A stretch of DNA of 64,000 bases from assembly GCA_015680685.1 (NCBI GenBank), contig MNCI01000900.1:354087-418086 (forward strand), written 5' to 3'. Within the stretch, counting starts at the first letter, position 1. Every line of letters starts with the position of its first letter. A program made the position numbers and the translations under genes. This DNA comes from Gnetum montanum. Lineage: Eukaryota > Streptophyta > Gnetopsida > Gnetales > Gnetaceae. A model generated the notes under the pieces. That model saw only the letters and a program-made list of their open reading frames with translations. It was not told the origin of the DNA and made no database searches. Of this stretch, positions 1-12,459 are shown one piece after another.

Positions 1-95
1 GGAAATCATCCATATCGTTGAAAATTTAGAATGAACCCTTAGGGTTAATCAAAGAAGGAAAAGAGAATGGTACATTGCACACCGAACAAGATAAG

Positions 96-2640
96 ATGTC
101 TTCTTCTTTGCATAAGAGCACTTCACCACCTAGGACTAACACAAGAGGCAGTCGGCGGCATAATACACATAACCAAGATCTGCCAATGCCTCAACAGTTT
201 CGTGTGGTATATACTCATCACAATGAGTATGTGCCCGATTTCACCTTTATTCTCCACCAAGATGAACAACTGTGTTGGAGAGACTTGGAGGGTAACATAG
301 TGTTGCCTCTAGACTGATCAGTCCCCAACATGCTTCTTCATGCTCTCTCATGAATAGGCATGCCACTTTTATACGTAGAATACGTTGCATGCAATCATGA
401 CACAAGGAACTATCATCCCACATAAGTGCAATGTCAAAGGGACTTGTAATAGGAAAGATGCCATACATCCTTGAAGGGTAAATGGTTCCATGACACTCCG
501 CACGTTTTGAGAAAAATTAAGGGTGGTGAACCTGCTTCAACAAGTTCCCCACAAAACGATGTTCCTTCTCCTAACGATGGTTAGGAGGTGGTGTATCAGA
601 ACCTCCACTCCACTATTCACAACCCTGGTTCTGATACCCATGAACACAAAGTGTTCAACAAAGGAACACAAATACAAGATAAGGATGAACGTTTTGATCG
701 TGATCATGATCATGGATGAGACCACCGAAGAGAAGGTAGAAAATACCATCATGGTGATGGTTCTCCTTCTTCTTTACCTTCATCTTCACCTTCACCCTCT
801 CCTTCAGTGTCTAGATGCAGTCATAGAGAAACCAATCGTGAGGATGGGGGGAAACAAAGTGAAAAACATTGACAAGACAGTTAAGAATGAGGACGAGGGC
901 ACTCTAAGGAATCAAGGCATAGAAGAAAGGAGAGTAGGGAACCGCGTAGACACCATAGATGCTATGAATGAGATGATCACGAAGAACCCTTACTCGCAAC
1001 TAGAGGCATGCTAGATATAACAGAGGCCATAAGTGTTCCAACAAGGCACCAAAAGGATAGTAGGATCAAGAGGTTAGACATGAACAACATTCCACGGTTT
1101 GAGGGGGGATACAACACTGATCCTCAAAATTACTTACAAGCATTCCACGATGCATGTGCCTTGCAAAACATACAAAAAATGGTAAAAACTAAAGTTTTTC
1201 CCAAGGACAATAGTAAAAGAAGTTGAAAGTTGGTATCGATCCTTAGAATCAGAATCCATTCGGAGGTGGAGTACAATGTTAGAACTATTTAATGATAAGT
1301 ATCAAATGTACTCTCAAGTGTCTAACCTGCGGACGAAAATCTAAGGATGGAAGCAAGGAAATCATGAACCCTTGGATGCTGCCATGGGCCACTATTACGC
1401 ACTGTTACATCATTGCCCTGGCCATGGTTATTCGCAACGGGATCAACTACGCCATCTTGTAGATGGACTTAGGCATGAAACAAGAAGAACCCTTGGGATG
1501 TATGCCCAAGGAAGGTTATCAGAGCTTAGATCTCATCAAATTCATAGGTTTCTAGAGCAAGTAGCTAAAGAAGAAGGTGAGCTACGAAAGAGAGAAAGTG
1601 CGGAAGAGTACAACTGAGATCCTTCCCTTCGAAAAAGGGGAGTGAGATTTTGTGAGGAGGAAGAAAAGTCACCACTCGAAGAGATGGTGAATAGGAAAAC
1701 TTTGCCTCTCTAAAAGTTAAAAACAAAAGTATCGGCAAAGGTAGACTAAATGTGGGACTCCTTGGATAGTAGGTTTGAAACTATTCTTAAAATTGTAGAG
1801 GAGTCTAGGGAGCGAGGTAGTAACCGTGAAAAAAAGAAAAAGAGAGAAGTGGAAAATGCACGTAACAAGGGTAAGGGGAAAATGGCCATCATAGAAGAGG
1901 TTGTGAATTCAGACATAGACACTGATGGTGGATGTGAGATATGTCAATATGAACATCCTAAGGGATGTTGCCTAATGATCTCACATCTACAAGAGTCTAG
2001 GGTGTATGCACTCAATCCACGACTAAATAAACGACAAACACCCCAACGGTTACCTTATCCCCAAGGTAACCCAAGGCAATTCCACCAACCTTCAACGTAT
2101 TATCCAAGTGTGAATCCCCCACAACCCATTGAGAAACATCAATAGTGGCAATACCCACAGTCATGGGGGATGCCACCACTAAGGCAACAATACCCCTACT
2201 AGCAACTTAACCCATATGGCTACTATCTGCAGCATCCAATCTCTCCACGTGACTCTGTTAGTCATGTTACACCACAACATCACTACCAAGCTTGGGAATA
2301 TTATAGAACTCCTTCTCCTAGGGGAGATAACCCACAAACATACCATCCTTGAAATCCATTTGCAACTCTCACACCAATAGCTCCATTACCACCTGCTCCA
2401 GCAATGCAAAGGGAACTCCCTACTCAACCATAGCAACACAATGCTACAAGGGTTGTAAATCCTCAACCCACTATTGGTTCTGACAACCGTATAAAGAAAA
2501 GACATTTCTTCAGAGCCAATAGTCCAACCAATCCCTCACAACCACAAGCGGTAGAACCTATAAATGCCTCTCCATCAAATAAGGCTTTAGAGATCCCTTC
2601 AAACCAAACACCGAGCTCAACGCATATGGTTATGTTAACA
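96..2640 (+). pseudogene. gag: E1 gag, degenerate
   Basis: Gag is the capsid and nucleic-acid-binding polyprotein of LTR retrotransposons. The start at 96 is chosen because the MSSS start followed by HKSTS is shared with E3 (38259). Landmarks in order: a FILHQDE stretch near 250; an acidic, serine-rich and basic linker near 690-960; the capsid start near 1087 with GGYNTDPQNYLQAFHDACAL; a helical block near 1372-1617 (GMYAQGRLSEL, RKRESAEEYN); a zinc knuckle near 1932-1970 reading CEICQYEHPKGCC; and a Pro/Gln/Tyr-rich tail to about 2450. Many stops and several frameshifts break it. Most stops are one transition from Trp, Gln or Arg codons. Confidence 0.85.
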
Positions 2641-3423
2641 CATGCTGTAATTGATTGGATTAAGGTTGGCCACCTTCCCAAGAAATTCTATGATCCTGGA
2701 CGCCCTCTAATCTATCTCCAAATTGCTAGGAATGAGCCAAGAAAAGCTCTTCTAGATTTAGGTTCTGGAGTCAACTTAATATCACAAGAAATGTATAAAG
2801 TTTGGAACCTACCTCCATTAAGGAAGAGAAATATTTTCTTAGAGCTAGCCAACTAGTCCATCACTGTCCCCTTGGGACTAGTGGAGGAAATTGTTAAGAT
2901 TGTGTGTCAGTGGTCGTACCCAGCTGATTTCCTAGTGATACAAGTAAACAACGATAAAGGGGACTTCCCAATAATAATGGGAAGAGCATGGCTAAGTACT
3001 ATAGATCCATGTCTAGGAATTTGTGATCTTTCCCTAGAAATATCTAAGGAGAACACTTTTGGAAAGATCGAGAAGAAAGAGGTTCCATGCATTGCATACA
3101 GTGATACAGGGTGCAATTGCATGTAGAGATCATGGGTTGGGCAAAGTTTAGAATTGCCTGCATGCAACCAGTGTGCATAAGACCTTGACCTGCAAAAGTG
3201 CCTATATGCAGCAGCCACATGACAAAGAGACACTGAATGGATGATAGTTGATCAAGAGAGTAACTCACTAACGTGCATGGAACTAACTGAGGGAATAACT
3301 AGTGCTTACATTGAAAGCATAGATGCACTTAAGAAAGTCCATCGCCAACTTCCAAACCTTAATCTAGAAAACATCAACTGGGGGAAGTTGGAAATTCCTA
3401 AAAAAGTTAGACCTGAACCTTAA
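2626..3423 (+). pseudogene. pr: E1 retropepsin and start of pol, degenerate
   Basis: This is an aspartic protease that would cut the Gag-Pol polyprotein. The active-site motif reads DLGSG at 2755-2769, where the family norm is D[ST]GA. It is followed by VNLISQEMY, and about 85 residues later by IIMGRAWLSTID, the usual retropepsin C-terminal strand. One frame runs from 2626 to the stop at 3124-3126 with a single internal TAG at 2854. The same frame resumes to 3423 with PNLNLENINWGKLEIP, a typical post-protease linker. After that the pol sequence stops without any RT, so E1 is gag-protease only. The same protease occurs at 35212-35640 and 45030-45365. Confidence 0.85.
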
Positions 3424-5421
3424 TAAGAGACTATTAGTCAATGTGCAACAAACCAAACCTTTCCATGAATTTAGAATGGTCAGTGCACATAATACCTCTG
3501 AGAAGGGATGCTCATGCTCATTATTTTGGATCTCCTCCTTCCAATGCAGTCATGGGGGAGATGGCCACCTCTGCTAACCAATTGAGGCCCTCTGTTTCTT
3601 TTTAAGTTTTTTTTACACATTTTTGTTTTACAAATTTCTTTAACTTTTCTTGTTTTTGTTTTGCAACATCATTTATACTTTTTTATTTATTTGTGTGGTT
3701 ATTTTTTTTAGGTTTGTCACCTAATAAGTGCTCTTGATGGTGGTATGAACTGTATTCTATTGATTGCTAATGTTTGGTTTTTACCTTGGAGTTATAATGT
3801 TGATACTAAGGTATGGTTCTTTTGATATAACAAACAATGAGTCCACATCATCCATCATCCATGAATTTGTATGGTCTCTCTTAGCTTGGAACTATACAGT
3901 CCCTTTCTTTAATAACAAAACTATTAACAAATTGGTGACTAGGCATTTCTCAAATTAAGGAAGGACTCAAGGACTAAAAAGGGTGTAGCTTCAAGGGGAT
4001 TTGATGCATTTGTGTTGGCTGTTCTCTTGGGTGCTTGGATGTTTTCTTCTTGAGTTTTCCTTACCATTCCAACAATGCTCCATTATTGGGAAGCTGAGCC
4101 AATAAAAATAAGTCTTTACATGGTGTGGTTCTCATGAAAAAAAGAGAGTGAGAATTCAAAGCACATGCTTTAGAAAAAATAATCATTTGGGCTACAAGCA
4201 CTGGTTATGGAACTAAACAAATATGTTCCCTCTAACTAAGGCCCGCTCGCACTTCCTATTTTTCCCTTTCTCGTTTCCTTGGAATGGTGGTGACTCTTTG
4301 GTAGAAACATTCTTGTTACTTCAAGTGGATCAATTGGCCTAGTATATTAATATAAAGTCATTGGAAGTGGATTTTTTGAGGTTGGATTTGGAATAGGATC
4401 TACTCAATCACATTAACCATACATACACAAGGGGCTGTACACCACCTTATCCTTGGGACTCCATCCCATTCTCTTCTTCCCATCATTCCTTCTCCACTTT
4501 CCACCTCATTGATGGTTGTATCAGTAGTCTATATCTTGGTTGATGAATTATTTTCTTTTTGGTAAATTCTTGTGGTTAAGACTTTAACTCTTACTTTCAA
4601 ATGACATTTCTAGAGCCTACGGACTCTTTGAATGTGGGATTGTCAGGGCATTAAGGGCATGAGTCTGCTTTGGGGAGGACCCACTGGCATTCCTATTTGG
4701 TGCATCAGTTAACTTCTTTCCCTTAAACATTTTTTCAATCAACATTTATCTTGTTCATTCCCATCTTTGACATCCATTTTATCAATGTTGCTATTGTTTC
4801 TTTTTCATCTTTCTTATTCCTTATCTTTTTTCCCATTCGATCACTACTGGAGGATCGCTCTTAGTCATGGTGGTCCTGGTCCAATTTTTTCAATTTTTCT
4901 AATCCCTACACCTTGGGTAGTCACCAGTGTTATATCTCTAGAATCCATATTAGCCATATCACAACTCAGCCAATGGACCTTACACTGAGGCAAGGTAACA
5001 ACCATATTGTCATTTACTTATCCTTGCTAATATGTGACTCTGTTGTGTGTGTAGATAGCAATCATGTAGCAATGGATTGGACTTGGAGGAAACACTTAGG
5101 ATGGATTGGTACTGGAGAAGTTGTGCAAGCAACAAGATTGATGGTGCGGTTATGGATGGACAATGAAAGGTGCAATCCTAGCATCAGTAGCAACACATCT
5201 TCTTCTCTCTCTCTCTCTCTTCTTTCTTAGCTACCAAATAAGGCTAGATGTAAATTGTGTATAGTGTTCATTCTTGTAGTCATGAACACTAATATTGTCA
5301 TGTATTGTAATGATTGATCCATTCACATGTCATCCCATTCACCATTAGTTGTCATTCAAGTCAATAATCCCATACCTTCTCAATATTTTGTAAGGAACTT
5401 GAGGACGAGTTTTCATTCAAT
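3424..5421 (+). other. E1 non-coding 3' region
   Basis: No coherent protein is seen on either strand. A T-rich stretch lies at 3600-3715, and a (TC)n microsatellite near 5205-5222. A GGGGGA tract occurs near 3553. The last ~60 bases before the polypurine tract match the same place in E2 and E5. Confidence 0.6.
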
Positions 5422-5431
5422 CATGGGGGTA
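5422..5431 (+). promoter_or_regulatory. E1 polypurine tract
   Basis: CATGGGGGTA directly precedes the LTR start TGATGAG. E5 has CATGGGG and E2 the decayed CATAGGAATA at the same place. This is where plus-strand DNA synthesis would be primed. Confidence 0.75.
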
Positions 5432-5442
5432 TGATGAGTCGC

Positions 5443-5515
5443 GATATCATGTACGTGATATTGCAATATTGCATTTGCCACATGATATCGCATCCTACCT
5501 CATCTTCTATAAATA
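5443..5515 (+). promoter_or_regulatory. E1 U3 array and TATA box
   Basis: GATATC at 5443, GATATT 14 bp later at 5457, an extra AATATT at 5465 and GATATC at 5484. TATAAATA follows at 5508-5515. This is the decayed form of the family's 14-bp-period array. Confidence 0.6.
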
Positions 5516-5683
5516 AGAGGCGGTGTCCTTTGTTTCATATAGTTAGATTTAGACCCTTAGCCAAACTCTTGCAGTTTAGTCATTCTAGAGTTAGAATAAT
5601 TCCTGTGTGGCCACAGTAGGAGTCATAGAGTGAATGGATCTTTATTCGAGAAATTTGTACCTGAGCACACATTTGTGTACAAT

Positions 5684-5689
5684 AATAAA
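5684..5689 (+). terminator. LTR poly(A) signal AATAAA
   Basis: AATAAA lies about 170 bp downstream of the TATA box in the LTR. The solo LTR at 27231 has an AATAAA in the equivalent place (about 27605). Confidence 0.5.
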
Positions 5690-6239
5690 GACAAACTTTA
5701 TGATAAAACTTGCAGCATATAGATTAAGCTAATTAGTAATTAATTATTGCTGAATGTGTAATTCTTTCCTAGTTAATTAATCTCTCTCTCAACATTTGAC
5801 TCTCTTAGTTAAGTACACTCAATATGACCACTTCGAGCATGTGTGTAGCGCTTGGTAACCTAGTAATGATTAGCGTTTAGTAATCCCAGCAGTGTTGCAC
5901 TGGTTCAGGATATGTACAGCAAGTGAAAATGGATATTGGTGTTAGGAACATTTAGAACTTAGTTAATGAATAGTTAATGCAAGTTAGTCACTTAGTTCTC
6001 TCTCCCTTTCCTTTATTAGCATAGGACATAAAAATTATAAAAGCTATAAAAATCATATACCTCAAGCTTACTTAATCATACAATCGTGAAAATACAAGTA
6101 AGTTTGAGAAGATAACGATTGATTAACCTCGAGTGTTCCATTAAGGCACGTAAGCACTTAGTCCTTGGAGCTCGACCGGATTGCGTGTGAAATGCTCGTA
6201 TTCGTATGGTTGAGTGTAGGGGTACCTCGCCACTCACCA

Positions 6240-9200
6240 ATAAGAAATGGGAATATATCATATCCTACATACAAGGAACATTGCAATCAATTTACTCTAT
6301 ACTTGGAAGATATGGGATTAACCTACATCCAAGAATCATTGCAAATACATACCTTTTACTTGGAAAATATTGCAAAATCTTCCTATATTCAAGAAATATC
6401 ATGGGTTGGTGTCTTACACTTAGCTTGGAAAAAATCATGACCAAGACCCTTCTTGATGCTTACCCATTATCATAGGTCATCGAAATAGATGCCAAAATAT
6501 TAGAAGTCATTACAAACATTTTTAGATGAAGGTTGATTGTTAGAAAATATAGAAACATGAAAGATGTGATTGACCATAACTAATGGTTGGCTCATGATCA
6601 AGATTATAATCTCACCTCGATTTGCAATGTGCATGATCATATAAAATTTTACTTACTACAATCTCACAATAAGTTGTGGTTAATTCCATGATAGGGTACT
6701 ATGCATACCACAACTTGTGATGATAATCTTAACATGATCAATGTAGTGGTTAGAATCATCGTAAATCTAAGATTTAGAAAAATCCTATGCAAAATGAGTT
6801 AAACATCCCATGGACACTAAGTAGTCTAAAGAAATATATCTTCAAATAGAAAGGGCACTTATAAATTGTTAGAAATTTCAATAATTTGAGGTAGTGTTTT
6901 TGCCAAACATGAGCAAATTGTAAGCGAAGAAGAGAGCATGAAATAGTAGTTAAAAGTGGAATATATGTGATAGGATAGAAACAACATATGTGCAATGTGG
7001 TATGGAAAATGCTATGTAGTATGAGATCTACCAAGAAGAAGATCGTATGTGGCTAGAAATAGAAAATCCATAAAATGGAATAGATGATGAGTTAAATAAG
7101 TAAATCACATTCTTAAATCAGGAGGAAAACAAAAAACATTTATTATGAGACCAACACGAAATGGAGAAAGATAACTATAATAACTAGGAAGGAACCTGGT
7201 CAAATATAGTAATGTTTCTTCTAGATGGAATTAGGAGATTAGGAATGGCAAGCAAGAACCTATGTTATCTTGTCTCCTTTTCCTTTATGCATGTTCCTAA
7301 TGGAGATCTCATATAGACAAGAATTGCTATAGATTAAGGAATATTAATTCATAAAGAAGAGGAATTGAATTAGATCTATGTGTGGATCTAGATCCAATGA
7401 AATTTTCTATGTGTTTAGAGGACAACCTAAAAGGGATACAAATGTATCAATAGGATAGACAAAGGGGAATTAGAGAATTTTAAGTGACTGAAAAGTGCAT
7501 AGAGATCCTAATATGAAAAAAAGAGATTGTAGAAAGAACTGCTATTATAGAGAGCTTTCTCTTCATTCAGAGATTGAGTAGATGACTGTCTACTATTTAA
7601 CTAGTTTTTGATTGGTTTCTAATTTATTTTCCTTAATCATTTTTTATTTAGAGGTGTGCTCATATTTCTAGGCCAAAAAATCCTCATATCATATTACAAA
7701 AGAATGCATTCGGACTCATAGAATCTTCTAAAAAGTTTTGGATAGGAGAAATGATATGTGTAGATATAGTAGATGTTGAAAATGCAATTGATGTAAAAAA
7801 GTGATGTTGGATATCAAAATTAGTATTGATGTGAGACACCAAAGAGCAAAATGATATTGCATGTTGAGAACAAATTGTTGAAATAGATAAAGTTGGAATC
7901 GATGTGGAATACAAAACTAAATGTTGAAATTGAGGACTGAAATAAATATCCAAAATAACACTGCAAATGACATGATGTATTAGCTTTTATAGATGTTGAA
8001 AATAAAAACTAGAAACAACATTATCAATGATGTAGAATGTCAAATTTGGAACTACTCAAGATGGCTTAAGTTGTAAAAAGCATAGGATGTATCTAGAACT
8101 GTAACTTATACTATAAAAAGTAAAAGTAGATACAAAATTACCCCCTCTTGATAGATATTACTAAAAGACTAAAGAAGAATCCATCAAGAAAATACATAAG
8201 ATGTTAGGTTCCTATAAGAGGATTGAAATGAAGTGGGATAATTGGGAGAAAGTTTGGGATGTTGATCTACATACAATGAAGTGCTATGCCATAGAAGTGG
8301 GGTCTGGCTAGAGCTTAAAAATCATAAATAAGAATGTTAATGAAAAACTTTCTAACCCAATCCATTCTTTTAATCACACCCTCATTAGAGTAAAGTAAAG
8401 ACACTCATTTGGCCTCTCTAATGTAGAGCATAAAAAGAGAGAGGGATAGAGAAAGATAGGGAGATTGTAGAAAGTAAAAATATGAAATAATAAAATAAAG
8501 GAAAAAGAATGATAGGGATGTGACCAATATACTAACGGTGGGATGTTATGTTACAAAAGTGGAACATGGCTAGATTCCTAAAACTGACCTCTCCCTTACC
8601 TCACTCATATGAATACTTACACTTCTTGCATCACTCTATACTTAACACTTTCTCATTACATCATGGTAGGTGCTCATTTGGCCTCACTAATGCTAAACAT
8701 AAAGAGGAATAGAAATATATGAGGAGACAAGATGAGAGGAAGAGGAGAGTACAAATTATTAGTATGCAAAGACAGAAAACAAAAAATAAAGGGGAGAAAA
8801 GAGAATATCACCCATACACCTATCATGAGGATGATTCTATGCCATAGAAATGGGACATGGCTAAATCCTACACATTGTATGGATTAAAAGGATACCATAT
8901 ATATATTGTTGAAGTAAACCCTTCCTATCCCACATAAAAATATGCTCAAACATACCCTTGTATAAAGTAATGACGTATTTAGTCACTTAAAAAGCCTTGT
9001 TACTTGTGCTAAGTACATAACATAGAATGAGATAGATAACATAGAGAAATAGAAAAAACATAGGTAGAGAAGTAGTAGAATGTGAGATAGAGAGGGGAAG
9101 TAGTAAGAAAAATAGTGTAAAATAAAAAAGGGTTTAGAGTAAACTTGTTTTCTTAACATAGTACAAATCTTATCGTGAGAAGCTAATAAAATCAAATTAC

Positions 9201-9290
9201 CATTGGGAGAATACATATTTGGTCTCAAAAACCTAGTAGGTTCAATGTAGTGATAGAGTAGCTGGATACATATAATAGCACTTTAGAAAG
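6240..9290. other. AT-rich non-coding region, probably the 3' tail of E0
   Basis: No protein similarity is recognisable on either strand. The stretch lies on the 3' side of the minus-strand E0 integrase, so it may be that element's long untranslated tail and LTR; no LTR ends could be defined. A loosely repeated GATGTTGA word occurs at 7760-7990, and an imperfect tandem repeat at 8262-8990. Confidence 0.45.
8262..8990. repeat. Imperfect tandem repeat, unit about 270-290 bp, ~2.5 copies
   Basis: Phrases recur in order: ATGCCATAGAAGTGGGGTCTGG (8285), TGTTACAAAAGTGGAACATGG (8549) and ATGCCATAGAAATGGGACATGG (8838), and between them CATTTGGCCTCTCTAATG (8407) and CATTTGGCCTCACTAATG (8676). Copies are strongly diverged. 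Confidence 0.6.
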
Positions 9291-9329
9291 CTCATGTTGA
9301 TAGGATCTAGAATTGATGACCTTTTAGAT

Positions 9330-10310
9330 TAGATATAATACATACATCATTTCACAAAAATTGAACCACTGGAAAAGGATCCACGAGTTAGGAGAGGACT
9401 TTATATCTTTAGAGTTTAAAGAATGAAGAAGGACTAAATTGCTTTCATGGATATCCTTGATTTTGACGTGTCTAGAGTAAATATGTTGGATATCTTCTTG
9501 ATATTCATGAAAATGTTGAAGAGCAGCTTGCTATTGTTCTTCAAGAAGATTCAACTTAAAGCATCACATGTTATTATTATCTTGATCTAAACACCAATCA
9601 TAAAGAGAAATACAGAGATATGGAAAATATAGATCAACTTGTAAGATTTCCTCAGAATCATAGGTTAGAAAATGAGGTATGACTAGTGGCTATACAAAAG
9701 GTGATACATTAAACCCAAAGAGTATGAGAAAAATGTATATGCCATTTGTGTTCAATTTTATTAACCATGGCATGAAAGAAAATGGATGAGAGTTTTATTA
9801 GTGGAATTGACTTGACTATTAGAATAAGGATAGTCAAGTGACCAAAATGACTTGGTGATGTGATACATGGAGTAAAAATCAACTATTTTATTTTTTACTT
9901 TTGAATAGATGTACATTATTGGTTTCAATTTTGATAGGCATACTAAAGCAAGTTATTATGTGATTAAGAATAAAATGATAAATAAAGTGGAACTTTGTAG
10001 AATGAAAAGGAATAACTTCTACTCATGTATTAACATATTTTGTAGTAGCCAAAATAAATTGATGCTCAGTAGATGTAAGAGGATTAATAGCACCAATGAG
10101 ATATAAATCCTATTTTTGAAAATGTCATGCAATTTGAGATATGTTAATCTCTTGTGAAGGAATATATATAAGTAGTGTATGTCTTTAATAAGTGTCACAT
10201 GTCTTGACTATATTGTAAGCATCCTTAACTAAGGTTTATCAACAATAGTCTAAATAAATAATATGAGTAGTCAAGAAGTGTGATTCTAAATGTCTATCAT
10301 AAACTCCTAA
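9330..10310 (-). pseudogene. int: E0 integrase, degenerate
   Basis: Reading down from 10310: a GVYDRHLESH zinc-domain remnant; KDAYNIVKTCD (Cys part of HHCC); DLYLIGAINP and EHQFILATTKYVN of the core; then STNKTLIHFL; WHIHFSHTLW; LVYDSEE-like sequence near 9650; and LNLLEEQ with a C-terminal helix near 9530. This is the canonical layout of plant Ty3 integrases. Stops are frequent and the frame shifts several times. Integrase would insert the DNA copy into the genome. Confidence 0.65.
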
Positions 10311-10600
10311 ATAAAATTGGTCAAGAACTTTCTTAGACTCAACAAGAATAAGAAAACATAGAAGAACATTGGTAGAATAAATTTAACATAAAATATTAGG
10401 ATTTACTAATCGGAAGTGTCAAATACATTTACATAAAACATATTTTTTAGGAGGTGTCAAATGACTAAGCATTTCTCCAATGGTAAGATAATGAAGAAGA
10501 TTAAAAATTATTGATTTTCATTATCTATATTGACAACATTGACCAAGATATTATGAGATTGTGTGATAGATTTTAAGAAAATAGATTATAGAAGTTGATC

Positions 10601-10891
10601 TTATATGGTAGGAGAATCATCATGAATTGCAAATGTTGTTAAAGCATCAACTAGCTTGTTGTTAGAGCATGGTATATAAATCAAAGTATACATAGAAAAG
10701 AAAATGATAAGTTTCTTAGCCATTTCTAGATAATAACTAAGGTGAGAAGCCTTACAATCATATTCACCATTAACTTGACTTATGATCACTTGAGAGTTAC
10801 CATAAATAGTAATGGTCTTAAGTTGGCTTTGCAAAGCTGGCAAGAGATTCTGTATCAGAGCCTCATACTTGGCTATGCTATTAGTGTACAA
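10601..10891 (-). pseudogene. E0 second (archaeal-type) RNase H
   Basis: A 96-codon open frame contains AKYEALIQNLLPAL (acidic residue in the YEAL helix), YGNSQVIISQVNGEYDCK (a D-to-N change in the usual GDS motif) and NNKLVDALTTFA (final catalytic Asp in DAL). Together these are the signature of the additional RNase H domain of Tat-lineage elements. It lies between RT and integrase as expected. The missing GDS aspartate makes it catalytically doubtful even without the neighbouring stops. Confidence 0.75.
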
Positions 10892-11799
10892 AAAGTTAAG
10901 TTTATGATCCCCATAAAGAACTTATTTAGTAGGAAGAATAAGAATTCAAGCTACACTAAATCTAAAGAAGGTGTGTTCTCTATCAAAATAAAGAATAACA
11001 TACAAATTATTTATATTAGCATATAAACTATGAATGATATTGATTGATTCATAAAAAATTGGTAAGATTAGCCATGACTTGACCTTTTATAGAGTGCTAG
11101 GATAGAAAAAAGGTAAAAATCAACAAGAAAAATTTTCCAATGAGCTAAGTGATGGTTGTTAGAAGGCTTTTTAGTAATTATTTTAAGAATGTTATCTTTG
11201 TAGATAACAAATAACTTAGCATTCAAAAGGTAATGCCTCCACTTATTAAGAGTGAAGACAAGAATTAGATAAGATTTTTCAATGTTAGAATCTCTAGTTT
11301 TACTATTTGAGAAAGGATGAGATATATAATATATGAGAAGATCAATCCCATCTTCTCACCTTTAAGAAAGCATGAAGGATATGGAATGATAAAATTTAAA
11401 AAGATAAAGATAAAAATATTGATTAAATTATGGAGAATGAAAAATGAGAAGAGTAGACAAAACTACTTTGATAGATTCAAATACCTTTTGATACTTCTCA
11501 TCCCAGGTAGAAGAAATCAATTTGTAAAGAAAATGAGTTAAGAATTAAAAATTATTATTGAGGTTGGAAATGAAATGGTAAATCAATTAAAGATGACTTT
11601 GTAAAGTATGCATATCTTGAGTATTCCATGCAGTGAAATATTTAGGATAACTTTAACCTTATCAAGGCTAATTGATATGCCATCTTGAGATACAAGATAA
11701 TCTAACATCTTACCTATGAGGACTCCAGATATGAATTTTTTGGGATTAGTGCAAGTTAAAATTACAATGAGTTAAAACTTAATCTAAGTTAGAAGCATG

Positions 11800-12450
11800 A
11801 TTAGTTGCTAAGGTAGATTTAATGGTAAAATCATCAACATAGTCATTCACTATTTTGAACATCATGTTATTGGAAATAAAAGTCATAGATCATTGGTAAG
11901 TAGCTTTAGTATTCTTGAGTCCATAGAGCATTTTAGTAAAGTAAAATGTTACCCAAGGTGTTACGAAAGTGGTATATTGCTAGTACTTTGGATTTATCTG
12001 AATTTGATTATAGCCAGAAAATCCATCCATAAAGGATAAGAGAGCATGCCTAGCTATTGAATTTATGAGTTGATCAATATTTGGTAAAGTAAAATCATCT
12101 TTAAGAGTAAATCTATTGATATCTCAAAAGTCAATGCATATGAAAATGTTACCATTCTTCTTGGGAATGATAACCATGTTAGAAACTTAATTGGAATAGC
12201 TAATAGGATAAATAAATCTAGCATTGTAGAGCTTATTGATCTCTTCTTTTATAGAAAGAGCTATAGAAGGATGATTTTTTCTAATCTTTTATTTAATAGA
12301 TTTATACATCTCTTCCAATATGATGCTATGTTGCACTAGCTTTTGATTTAAACTAGACATATCAATATATCCCCATGCAAAAGCAATTGAATGTTTTTAT
12401 AAAGTTGTTAGGATAGCTTCTCAATGGTCGTGGGAGAGAAGCACTAAGTT
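11800..12450 (-). pseudogene. rt: E0 reverse transcriptase, degenerate
   Basis: Read downward from 12450: an N-terminal block with FAWGYIDM; then KEEINKLYNARFI; SNMVIIPKKNG; the palm start DINRFTLKDDFTLPNID; SFMDGFSGYNQIQI (first catalytic Asp region); MLYGLKNTKATYQ; and the catalytic YVDD near 11850. Order and spacing are those of Ty3 RTs of the Tat type. Several TAA/TAG stops interrupt it. RT copies element RNA into DNA; this copy cannot be functional. Confidence 0.8.
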
Positions 12451-12459
12451 GAAATGACT

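Larger units (their letters stand above)
1..6239 (+). mobile_element. E1: degenerate Athila-like Ty3 element, 5' end outside window
   Basis: Seen: gag-like and protease-like frames on the + strand, then about 2 kb without coding, a polypurine tract and a 3' LTR ending at 6239. No reverse transcriptase, RNase H or integrase can be found between the protease and the LTR, so this copy could not have moved on its own. The gag and protease match those of E3 and E5 further along the window. Lineage is inferred from the protease style and the Asp-tRNA-like primer sites of the sister copies. The 5' LTR and primer site must lie before base 1. Confidence 0.85.
5432..6239 (+). repeat. E1 3' LTR (808 bp)
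   Basis: Starts TGATGAGTC and ends CACTCACCA; the family ends are TGATGA...TCATCA. Inside are a GATATC array, TATA box (5508-5515), AATAAA (5684-5689), and R-U5 sequence shared with the LTRs at 27231, 56443 and 59127. The 5-bp target duplication cannot be checked because the other end is outside the window. Confidence 0.85.

Noticed and set aside
5431-5619. Small plus-strand frame at the E1 LTR start
   Set aside because: It covers the U3 motif array and TATA box; no coding sign.
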